Shown here: positions 30,701-39,494 of the stretch, in pieces | Layout of the letters: each line of letters starts with the position of its first letter | How positions within the stretch are numbered: position 1 is the first letter of the stretch | The notes under the pieces: generated by a model | The model's database searches: none | What the model saw: only the letters and a program-made list of their open reading frames with translations | What the model was told of the DNA's origin: nothing | From: Prostheceraeus crozeri | Taxonomy: Eukaryota > Platyhelminthes > Polycladida > Euryleptidae | NCBI GenBank assembly: GCA_907163375.1 | Contig: CAJQUW010003176.1 | Location: forward strand, 1,030,088 to 1,094,087 | Length of the DNA: 64,000 nucleotides | Direction: 5' to 3' | Position numbers and translations under genes: made by a program

Positions 30701-31971
30701 TCCTCAAAAAAAAAAAAAAAAAAGACAACCACAAAGTTATAGAATTCCGAATTCTATTTTAACGTCAGTGTGACTTAAAGTAAACAGCAGTGGTTTCTTA
30801 GTGGCGATTTTTTCGCTCGATTGGACATTGATCTGTCAAAAATGCTAGATCCATAGATGCAGGGAATGGATAGATGAAATTATTGAAGCCTTTTGCACTT
30901 GCAGATTCTTTCCGCAAGGGGATGTATTGCAAGCTACTTAATCAAGATCATCTGATGTTTCAACCGAAATTGTAGCAACCGTGAATATGTGAACTGCAAG
31001 CCGCTATGTTGCAAACACGCTGCAACTAGTTGCAACCATAGAGTAGGGATAAATAGGTAGGGTAGAGTGTCGACCATGGAGTAAGTACAAAGATATCTAA
31101 TTGTTTAAAAGGGCTAGATGAGAGATAGATGCCTAGATGTGAACCCATTTTAGTACGGTCCTTATCGTGGCAAAAAAGCATTATGGCAATGTTGCGAAAT
31201 TGCTGTTTTGTTGGCTGAACGATGTGCAATGCGACAAAAAGCCTTAGAAATGGCACATGATGTAAAGCATAACTCACTGATACTATATGATAAGTTTCAA
31301 GAATATTCGTTCAGTAGTTTCTCTGAAAGAAACTGTTAAAGATGAGAGCGGTGATACAGCAATTTAGTGCAGTACTATGAATTTGGAAGAAAAAAATGAC
31401 ATGAAGACTGATGAGTATTGATAAACACACAACTCTATCTGTAAATTCATGACTATCAACAATTTCAGTGAGAATTCGAATATTGCACTGAGCAATTGGC
31501 TATTAATAAGGCTCAACCATGTCAACAACGCTCTTCGAGTTTTTCACCAGGCTGAAACTACAACATGGATCCATGTATTGCATATAATTAACAGAGGGCA
31601 TTTTAGGACCAACTGGAATCGATCATCGCATGTCTGTCAATGTCAAAGATGTTGTCAATGTGCATTGTATAACATGTGTAATGTATGTTGTTTGTTTTTA
31701 TTTGCTTAAGCCAATTTTGTATCAAATTTTCTAATAATTCATATTTTTTGTTGTATCAAGTAGCTTCTTACCGCAAAACAACATTCACACGTTAGATTAT
31801 TGCCAAGGTTGGCGATCTCGTTTGGCGTGGCCGGGCAACGGTGCAGGGCACATCAACGATGTATATGTAACTAAAGACATCCATTTACATATGTAGCATC
31901 CATTTACAGTGCGGTGTAGAAAAAATGGACCATCTGAAGGGCCAAAAGTGATACTTATGGTACTTGAATAG
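27771..31971. other. No gene recognised
   Basis: Several short open frames lack recognisable domains. A 19-base A run at about 30705-30723 could be the tail of a retroposed sequence, but no parent element is recognisable upstream. Confidence 0.4.
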
Positions 31972-32149
31972 TGTTGTAATAGGAGTCAGAGTTAGAACGC
32001 ACGGTAAGCAGACATCTTTATTAGCAGGCTCGTACGAGGTGACTGATCGTATATACAGCGTCAGACAACCGGGCGTAAGCGCACACACGATTCGTCTCTC
32101 TTCGTCCAATGAGAGCACTCGTATCTCCAAGGGAAATCCTATCTCAACA
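31972..32149 (-). repeat. 3' LTR of a Ty3/gypsy element (minus strand)
   Basis: A 178-bp unit that on the minus strand starts TGTTGAGATAGG and ends CCTATTACAACA (TG...CA). Its sequence matches the split plus-strand LTR at 33060-33090 plus 54200-54351 closely. It contains the polyadenylation-like aataaag. A polypurine tract lies directly upstream, as expected for a 3' LTR. Confidence 0.88.
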
Positions 32150-32161
32150 CCCTCCCCCTAA
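32150..32161 (-). promoter_or_regulatory. Polypurine tract
   Basis: Read on the minus strand the bases are TAGGGGGAGGG directly before the LTR start TGTTGAG. This is the plus-strand primer position of LTR retrotransposons and fixes the orientation of the element. Confidence 0.8.
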
Positions 32162-32815
32162 AAAATTTACAACATAGGGGTATATCGAAAGCAGATAACA
32201 AATAGATGAAAAACGCGTACATGACTGAGAGTAAATAGAAACGGAAACAGTAGCTGAAAGTTTACGAAGTAGCTACGGATTAAACGAGTTTAAAATGTAA
32301 CGATCAGGAGGTTGAACACAGCGTTGAGGATATCTGCGAGTTTGAGCACTTTGGCCCATTGGGGCTCCACCGATCGGATGTCCTGAAATCGATCCACTTC
32401 CCCGCAATTTTGACAAGCGTGACACATGCCATGGGCAACCATCGCCGAGCAGGTAGGTATGAGTACCCAAACGACCAGATGTAGTTCTGACAAGAGTTCT
32501 CGAATTCGGAAGGCGTACCCGCTCACCCTGGTGATATACAGGATGTCGGTAACGAACAGTTCGGTAAGTTTCGGTCCTCCTCCTTTGTCGATCCAATTGA
32601 AGATTTGGTTCCCGAATGGGCGTTTCCTTCAGAGTCGGTAGGAAGAGGTTTCGGTTCGTTCTCATTTGCCGACCGTGGAGGAGAGCTGAAGGTATCAATC
32701 CGGTATGAGAGTGAGGGGTCGAACGATAGTTAGCAAGGAATTTCTGTCTGCCTTGTGATGACGTGCGCCCTCGACTAATCAATAGCGTGATTCCTCTCGA
32801 TCGAATGCTCTGCAA
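32162..32815 (-). pseudogene. Ty3/gypsy integrase C-terminal region
   Basis: The minus frame from 32815 contains FLANYRSTPHSHTGLIPSAL followed by LLHGRQMRTNRNLFLP, the usual segment after the integrase core in gypsy Pol. It is followed by a basic linker and a small beta-barrel-like end (YLLGDGCPWHVSRLSKL). The open frame runs to about 32273, just before the polypurine tract. Everything upstream (gag, protease, reverse transcriptase, integrase core) is missing, because the similarity ends before the second gypsy copy begins at 33060. Confidence 0.75.
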
Positions 32816-33059
32816 GGGCTAATTTCTGTAGTTGAAAAAGAAAAAAAGCTTCTGCAGCATTATTTCAATAATAGATGGGAACCAAATTAGGATAATTTAG
32901 CTTTTCTACTCATAAGATTGTAAAATGACTGCGAATCAAGATACATTTGCCCTGCTGCTTGAAAACTTACTTATGCTTAAAACTTACTTCAAATCACGCT
33001 TTGTTTGACTCTGCATCATATTAGGCCCACCTAGTGCTGGGGAGAATAAGTAAACCATT
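32816..33059. other. Spacer between two gypsy copies
   Basis: 244 bp between a minus-strand gypsy 3' part and the plus-strand gypsy 5' LTR. No feature recognised. It may be the target into which one of them inserted. Confidence 0.4.
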
Positions 33060-33090
33060 TGTTGAGATAGGATTTCCCTTGGAGATACGA
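33060..33090 (+). repeat. First 31 bp of a split Ty3/gypsy 5' LTR
   Basis: Starts TGTTGAGATAGG and follows the complete LTR at 31972-32149 through GATACGA. It then breaks into CCCGGGACGA. The rest of this LTR is at 54200-54351. Confidence 0.88.
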
Positions 33091-35238
33091 CCCGGGACGA
33101 GCAAACCGAATAATTTTGCTAGAAACTTGCTAGCTGTTTGTATTTTTTGTGAAAAATAGAAATTTTGATAAATTCCTACTATGTTTGCTAATTTTGTTAG
33201 AGGCCTACTAGTTTCTAAGCAAAATAATAAAATTATAAAAAACTTTTTAATTTTGTTGAATTTTATGAAATATTAGTCAAATTATCCTAAACATCCTAAA
33301 TGTCAGAACAAAACATTAATTAGATACATGTTTTCAGATAAGATCTGATATGCCATCCAAAACGCAATGTGTTGTCAGGAGCATTAAACTTTTGATTGAC
33401 AAGAATCGATGAGAAATTGTCACAAAAGGCATTGATTCACTAATATCTCCCATTGAAGACCTGTGATTCGATGCTTGGTCAAATGAGCTTGAAAATAAGT
33501 TTCAGCACGAATGTGGCAATCAGATCTTGTTCGAAATTGTATGTTTTACTTCCATATTGCTTGTATGAATCTTGTGTATTATCTTTGTGAAAACTACTCG
33601 ATACGTCATGATATGAGCCTTAAATCGAAGAAACAGTTTAAGTCGTGTGAAATTTCACCGACTCTGAGATCCTATCGAACTGTAGTAATCGCTTCGAACT
33701 TGCTCTAATCGTTCTCAGGAAATGATAGGAATTCCCGTGACGAGAATGCTATATTGGGTGCTATATTTAGAAGTCTGTATAAGGCGCTCAGAGAGTTGCT
33801 ATCATTTCCCGATGTTTCGCGAGTGTGTCACGAGCATGTTGCACGAGTAATCAGTTTTCATGATTATTTCTAAAGCATTACTTTATTCTAATGCATCCCA
33901 ACCTCTGCAATTATCTAATTTATATTTCTGACCTATTCTGAGAAGGGATTATCATGTCTTCAAGATGGTGAGCCTCCCGACTTCGAACATTGCAAAGCAT
34001 TTCTTCGCCGCGCTTTACGTCTATCAGTCAGTTCACGGATTCCTCATGTAGAGTGTGGGTGTGATTCCGCTCGTCGAAGTGAAGACTGACGGCGCAGTTT
34101 TCTCTATTCATTGAAGATAATATGCATGTTGCCATCCTTTGTTTAAGATCATTAGCGTTGATATGAGTGTCCAGATGGAGCGTATATGGTGTGTCACTAT
34201 TATTCAGACATGTGAGTAGCAAATAAATCGTATTTGTAAATCAGGTGTAAAACCAGATGACTTGAAAAAACATTCTAAGCCAACCATTCAAATTATAATG
34301 TCCTTCAATTACCAAATAAAATGTACATTCAGTTAAAGAATTAATCATGTGATTTATCATGATAGGAGATGGAGACTTCGATCCTTGATGATGAGGCATA
34401 TTTCCCAAAAATAGGGGTGGTAAATAAACATTGATTCCTCCATTTAAAAAAAATTGCAAGCGTTCTCCGGATTCTCGAATAGAATCCGCAGCGTATGCGG
34501 CTGCCTTCCAGTGGGTGTTTCATTCGGGAGCTGGTCGGTACGATGATGATAGTGTGGTCCCTCATCAAATCGTATCAAATCATGAGAAAGTTACTTACTC
34601 TGAAATTCATCAGTATATCGAGTATAGAGAGAGAATCCATATTCGATGGACAATCCTCACCATGACAGCGCACACCGCTTAGCAATGTGCACAGCAGTCG
34701 TCCCATGCGTCATTGAATCTACTGAAAATCTATTCTTGAGAGAGAAAGGGATACTAAAAAGTAGTCCACCAATGTGGCATTGAAACTGTCCAAGATACAT
34801 GACTGAAGTGAAGTGGTCGTGCTAAACATCAGGATCACAGGGCTTCTTTCGGACCACACTATTATCGCTGCACCAGCTGGTCGCATTGAAAAAGATTGAA
34901 TCTTCTTTTAATTCGCTGATTGATACTGTCGATAATGTAGCTTGCGTGCACATCTAAACCGTCGTTTGTCAGGCCTACATGCAGGGTTGGCATATTTTTT
35001 TAAACACGAATTTTTGTGGTTTTTTAAATAGGTCAAATGCTTCACTGTATAATTTGGATTTGTGCAAGACATTTGAGGGTACCTTATTGTTACTGATTTC
35101 AGTTAATGGGACATCAAATAATCAGTTATTTGACATCAAATATCAAATCGGATTTTCTGCTTAACCGGCATATGTTATCCACCGTGGGAAATAGTGTTAC
35201 GGATTAATTCGTGCTGTTGTAAATTATTTGGATAATAA
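33091..35238. other. Left part of the TIR element; no gene recognised
   Basis: The first 250 bp are A/T-rich with recurring 'ttttgctaa' type words, similar in style to the complement of 53900-54190. Short frames at 33511-33708 and 34431-34682 have no recognisable domain. The minus ORF at 34241-34459 is likewise unsupported. Confidence 0.5.
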
Positions 35239-35244
35239 AAGATA
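35239..35244. repeat. Target site duplication, left copy (AAGATA)
   Basis: AAGATA immediately precedes the Polinton terminus and is repeated at 52763-52768. Polintons generate 6-bp target duplications. Confidence 0.95.
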
Positions 35245-35668
35245 AGTAGTATATAGTGTGACATCCGGCGCGACGCTTCGCTTCGCTTCGCTTGCGCCGG
35301 ATGTCACACTTTTGCGGGTTTTTTCAAAAAAATCAAAATTTCAAAAATTTCAAAAATTTAGGTAGACTTCAAATTTCACGTGGCCGAAGGGCGAAAATTT
35401 AAGCGTTTTTAAAAATACCCAATTTTCAAATTTTTCAAAATCTCAAATTTGAGAATTACAATTTTCTCGCTTAAATCATGACCGTTCCAGGATACCGAAA
35501 AAATCATAAAAGTTAAGAATCTCAAATTTGAGAATTACAATTTTTACTCCCAAAATCATGACCGTTCCAGGACACCGAAAATCATAAAAGTTAAGATTTT
35601 TAAATTCATGAATTTTATCCATCTTTCAGGTTTTCAAAATATATCATGTGACTAAAAATATTTCTTTA
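35245..35668 (+). repeat. Left terminal inverted repeat of Polinton 1
   Basis: It pairs with 52158-52762. From the outside it contains the terminal AGTAGT; a 17-bp stem (35255-35271 with 35294-35310) around three CTTCG repeats; an A/T-rich stretch; and two units of about 78 bp (35441-35519 and 35520-35596), each with a CTCAAATTTGAG palindrome and a CATGACCGTTCCAGGA box. Similarity ends at AAAAATATTT just before the first gene. The right repeat has more internal units, so the two repeats differ in length by 181 bp. Confidence 0.92.
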
Positions 35669-35671
35669 AAA

Positions 35672-36415
35672 ATGGAAGAAACAAAAGTGGATGAAACAAA
35701 AGTGGAAGAAACCGCAAGAATATATCCTTCGTTATCATATGAACGTAGTTCTACTTTAATGGACATTGAAAAAATGAACATTGAAAAAATGAACAAAGAA
35801 AAACACAAAGATAGAGTACGCTATATGAAAGATAAAGAATCTCAATTATTATTAAGATTAGAGCATTATAAAAAATTAAGAAAGAGATGGAGTAAAGTTA
35901 AGAATGTAACACAAGGAATTGGCATATTCTTAACAATAAGTTTAGGTGCTTTAACAATTGTTATATGTTCAGGTGTTTTAGTAATTCCAGTAGTTGCTAC
36001 AGCTTTAACAGGTACGGGTGTTTTTGCAACTTCACTTGTTACAATGTTAGATAAATCTTTAATAACTAAGAAACGTAAATCATTAAAAACTAAGCATTTA
36101 CATATTAAAGAAGTCTATGATAAACTACACTACTACTTTCAAAGAGTATGTGATGATAATGTTATTACGTTAGATGAGATTGAAAAATTTGATCAAATAG
36201 CTAATGAAGTAAATCAAATATCATTTCAATTACAGTCCGAAAAAGTTGATGATAAGAATAAACAGGATGGCAAAATTTCTAGTGATGGTAAAACTTTTAC
36301 TGGTGGTAAAATTTCTAATGAAGAAAATGATAAAATTTTTTTAGAAGAGCTAAAAACTTTAAGCGAAAATTTAAGCAAAACTTTATTAAACAAAACTTTA
36401 TTAAACAAAACTTAA
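35672..36415 (+). CDS. Polinton protein with two membrane segments
   Basis: The start is set at ATG 35672 because it follows TTTAAAA, the motif before nearly all genes here. This gives 247 residues. A charged, repetitive head (EETKVDETKVEE; IEKMNIEKMNKEK) is followed by a basic helix, then two hydrophobic segments (GIFLTISLGALTIVICSGVL, and about 15 residues after VVATALTG). A helical region and a repetitive C-terminus (KISSDGK, KTLLNKT repeats) follow. A first gene with paired membrane helices is common in Polintons, but its role is not known to me. A virion membrane or host-membrane function is possible. Confidence 0.75.
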   Translation: MEETKVDETKVEETARIYPSLSYERSSTLMDIEKMNIEKMNKEKHKDRVRYMKDKESQLLLRLEHYKKLRKRWSKVKNVTQGIGIFLTISLGALTIVICSGVLVIPVVATALTGTGVFATSLVTMLDKSLITKKRKSLKTKHLHIKEVYDKLHYYFQRVCDDNVITLDEIEKFDQIANEVNQISFQLQSEKVDDKNKQDGKISSDGKTFTGGKISNEENDKIFLEELKTLSENLSKTLLNKTLLNKT

Positions 36416-36537
36416 AAAGAGAAAACTTTAAACGAAAAGATGTCAAACAACAAAGCAATAAAAAAATAATTTGTTCAGTAAAATGTTTTTGCTGTATTCC
36501 AATGTTACCACAAAATTCAAATATTATATTTTAAAAA

Positions 36538-37367
36538 TGGATAAAATTAGAGCTGATAATTTTAAAAGAATAAAACAATTAGAAGAGTTAATAAAACAAA
36601 GAAATATTATGAAAGAAAATCATCTTCAACATAGAATGATAAAAGCTGGTATTCAATCTGATATGTTTGAAAAAATGCAGCAAACCGAACAAGTAAAAAC
36701 TGATTTTGAGAAAACTATGAAACCATTTAAAACTCTTGAAAAAGAAAGTACAAATAATGATAAACAAATTGATATAACAGATCCAGAGCACAAAACTATA
36801 TTAGATGACTATGGATTACTAGAATCAAACATTAATAAGAAATTACCAAAATCTATGCAATTTGAACATTCTATCTCATTTATAGATGGAAAAACAATAC
36901 CTAGATTTTATCTCGGTCAAAAAGAAATATTTCCACGACCTTTTCGAGGTTTAATTTTTTCACCAGATAAATCTCCTTTTAATTTAGATAGAAATTTTGT
37001 TAATCTTTTAAGAGGAGCAGATTTAAATAATTATGCTGTAGAAGATCTCATAAAATGTAAAGCTATGTTAGACAGAGTTGGTGCAGTAAAATCTCTTAGA
37101 CGTTATAAACAATTAGAAAATTTATTATCATCGGGAGTTAAAGTAGGGAAAGGTTTATCTGAAAAACAGAAAACAGAAACAACTATATTTTTACCAGATG
37201 ATCCACAAGAATTACTAAATAGATTAAATATTTTAATATCGGCAATAAAAGAAGGACATAATTCTAGTTTCAATGAAATTCATGCTATATTGAAAAGACT
37301 GTTAGAAAAGAAGATTCTAAATGAAGAGGATTATAAAAGTGTAGCTGAAATATGTTGTTGTTTTTAA
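36538..37367 (+). CDS. Polinton coiled-coil protein of unknown role
   Basis: ATG 36538 follows TATTTTAAAA, so the real protein is 276 residues starting MDKIRADNFKRIKQ. The upstream in-frame extension lacks an ATG near a start motif. The N-terminal 100 residues are strongly helical and charged. The middle has a globular-looking segment with FIDGKTIPRFYLGQ and FRGLIFSPDKSPFNLD, and the C-terminal part (LPDDPQELLNRLNILISAIK) is again helical. Proteins with this end segment occur in many Polintons. I do not know its function. It lies between the membrane protein and the candidate minor capsid gene. Confidence 0.75.
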
Positions 37368-37424
37368 TTTTTTATAAAAAGAATATTTCATAAAAAAATA
37401 TTTATTTAATTTTTTAGTTTAAAA

Positions 37425-38213
37425 ATGTGTTCAGCAGATTTAGACAAAATTAATAATCATTTAGAAAATTTAACAGAGATTTTGGGTTCATCAAAATTTA
37501 GTTCGACGTTGAAAGTTATAACAACTACTTCATCACACACTTGTAATTTAGAACCCATTCTACATTTGGAACAAAATAAAAATTATCAAATTGCATTGAC
37601 TAGTTTCTCTACATTTAACACTATACAAAACGTTATCAAAGATGTGAATGATCAATTTAGATATTCTACTGTTAAAGGTAAAACATGGAAAATACTAACT
37701 TTTCTTCCTGGTTCTTACGAAGTTGAATCAATATCAAATGAAATTAAGAGACATTTAGGTATACCATTTAAAGATAAGAAACAATTACATTTTGCAGTTG
37801 AACCGGCAGTTAATAAATTTTCTCTTACTTTAGACGAAAATCATCAAGTTGATTTTAATCATGATAGATCATTGTCAAAGCTATTAGGATTTAATAAACA
37901 AACTTATAGTCAAGGTTATCATTTAGGTGAGAAGATTCCAAAAATAACTGAAATAAATTCAATTGTTGTACATTGTGACATTATTGAAGGAGGATATGTA
38001 AATGGTAAATTATCAAATTTAATATTCAGTTTTCCAGCTTTTACTGTACCCATTGGTTATAGACTAAATGTAATTCCACAAACATTAATATATTTCCCTA
38101 TTACAAGAAAAACTATTAACAACATTAACAAGAGAATCACTGATGAAAAAGGACAAGAAATAAATTTTGGAGGTGAAGAAATTATGATAGATCTTTTGGT
38201 TCGGGAGGTATAA
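37425..38213 (+). CDS. Candidate minor capsid (penton-like) protein
   Basis: 262 residues from ATG 37425 after TAGTTTAAAA. After an N-terminal helix, the rest looks beta-rich. The second half has the pattern LLGFNKQTYSQGYHLGEK, then NSIVVHCDIIEGGYVNG, then TLIYFPITRKTINNINKRI and INFGGEEIMIDLLV, closing with a short strand. That layout recurs in Polinton proteins interpreted as single-jelly-roll penton subunits. The family link comes from this recall and from position next to the packaging ATPase. The fold is not shown by the sequence itself. Confidence 0.55.
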   Translation: MCSADLDKINNHLENLTEILGSSKFSSTLKVITTTSSHTCNLEPILHLEQNKNYQIALTSFSTFNTIQNVIKDVNDQFRYSTVKGKTWKILTFLPGSYEVESISNEIKRHLGIPFKDKKQLHFAVEPAVNKFSLTLDENHQVDFNHDRSLSKLLGFNKQTYSQGYHLGEKIPKITEINSIVVHCDIIEGGYVNGKLSNLIFSFPAFTVPIGYRLNVIPQTLIYFPITRKTINNINKRITDEKGQEINFGGEEIMIDLLVREV

Positions 38214-38296
38214 ACTCCCACGCGAAGCTAGAGAAGTTTAATTTTCTTCTTCTTTAAAAATAAAAATAAAATAAAAATAAATTTTTTTATTAAAAA

Positions 38297-39064
38297 ATGA
38301 GTGAAGTACCCCCATTAAATAAAAAGAAACTTAAATTTAATCATCATCCAAATTTATCTAATAAAGTTTTGTCAGTTATTTGTGGAAGATCAGGATGTGG
38401 AAAAACATATCTATTATTTAAAATTTTAACGACTCCAAATTTTTTGGATTATAACAATCTTATAATTTATACAACAACGGCAGAACAACCCGTCTATCAA
38501 TTTTTAAAATATGGATTTGAAAATAATCTTAAAAAAACAGCAATTGCTTCATTATTCAAAGAATATGAAAAATCTGAAGATGAAGAAGAAATAAGTTCGT
38601 GGTGTGAAGAAGCAGCAAAAAATAATCAGTTAGTAGAATCTAATAAAAATAAGCATATAAAAATACAATTAATAGATGATAGTGGTAATATGCAAGATCC
38701 TAGTAAACTAGATAAAACAATGAAACATTGTGTAATTTTTGATGATTGTGTTAATGATAGAAATCAGTCAGTTCAGAGAAATTATTTCACAAGAGGTAGA
38801 CATAATAACTGTAGTGTATTTTATTTAACACAAAGTATGTATTCATTAGACGGAAGTGTTATTAGAAAGAATGCAAATATATTTATACTATTTGAAATAA
38901 ATGCAAGAAACTTAAGTGATTTGTTAAGAGATTTATGTGTAAGAAATAAAGATGAATTTAAACAATCGTGTAATAATGCTTGGTCAAAAGATTATGGATT
39001 CATTACAATTAATATTGATAAAAAAATTCATGAAAGAGTTATAGAAAATATTTTCGAGGAGTGA
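38297..39064 (+). CDS. FtsK/HerA-type DNA-packaging ATPase
   Basis: 255 residues from ATG 38297 after TTTTTTATTAAAAA. Walker A is GRSGCGKT at residues 30-37. Walker B is CVIFDDC at 145-151, with the two acidic residues that bind Mg and activate water. A sensor-like polar patch, VFYLTQSMYSLD, follows. Size and motifs fit the A32/FtsK-HerA ATPases of Polintons, adenovirus-like elements and large DNA viruses, which pump genomes into capsids. No damage is visible. It sits between the candidate penton gene and the polymerase. Confidence 0.88.
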   Translation: MSEVPPLNKKKLKFNHHPNLSNKVLSVICGRSGCGKTYLLFKILTTPNFLDYNNLIIYTTTAEQPVYQFLKYGFENNLKKTAIASLFKEYEKSEDEEEISSWCEEAAKNNQLVESNKNKHIKIQLIDDSGNMQDPSKLDKTMKHCVIFDDCVNDRNQSVQRNYFTRGRHNNCSVFYLTQSMYSLDGSVIRKNANIFILFEINARNLSDLLRDLCVRNKDEFKQSCNNAWSKDYGFITINIDKKIHERVIENIFEE

Positions 39065-39065
39065 T

Positions 39066-39091
39066 CGAACGGAGTGACCGAACGGAGTGAC
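39066..39091. repeat. Two tandem copies of CGAACGGAGTGAC
   Basis: A GC-rich 13-bp unit repeated exactly (39066-39078, 39079-39091), directly after the ATPase stop codon. It contrasts with the A/T-rich surroundings and belongs with the other small GC-rich cassettes of this element. Confidence 0.8.
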
Positions 39092-39139
39092 CGAATAATT
39101 TTTTCTTATAAATTTTTTGTTAATAAAAATTAAAAAAAT

Positions 39140-39469
39140 ATGTTGAATGATTATAAGATAGAGCATGTACCAGTTTTAAAAGATTATCGTCATCCTACAA
39201 ATCCTGTAAATCCGAAGAAAGAAGTTAGATTTTATTATCATCATAAATACGTAGCGCTCGTTACAGATTATAAAACAAAACATGGTATTAAACCGTGTGT
39301 TAAAACAAAAGACTTTCCACTTTGTTTAAGAAGTTTCCGAGTATTTTTGGCGTATAATAATTTATGGTGGTTGGTTAAGAAAGAACATTTAACAGCACAT
39401 GAATTAGAAACATTACATCAATTACATATTCCTGTGTATATGCAAAAACGGAACCGAGGTTCTATGTAA
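39140..39469 (+). CDS. Small Polinton protein, unrecognised
   Basis: 109 residues from ATG 39140 after TTAAAAAAAT. Composition is mixed, with YYHHKYVALVTDYKTKHG and a C-terminal helix (LTAHELETLHQLHIPVYM). A hairpin cassette (GAACCGAGGTTC, 39451-39462) forms the last codons, so its end was probably altered by that sequence. It lies 75 bp after the ATPase and 25 bp before the polymerase. I do not recognise the family. Confidence 0.6.
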   Translation: MLNDYKIEHVPVLKDYRHPTNPVNPKKEVRFYYHHKYVALVTDYKTKHGIKPCVKTKDFPLCLRSFRVFLAYNNLWWLVKKEHLTAHELETLHQLHIPVYMQKRNRGSM

Positions 39470-39494
39470 AAATTCATTTTTTCTTTTAAAAAAT

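Noticed and set aside
30705-30723. A19 run as tail of a processed pseudogene
   Set aside because: No coding remnant or target duplication recognised next to it.
32290-32641. Alternative frames over the gypsy integrase region
   Set aside because: Shadows of the minus-strand pol frame, which has the recognisable motifs.
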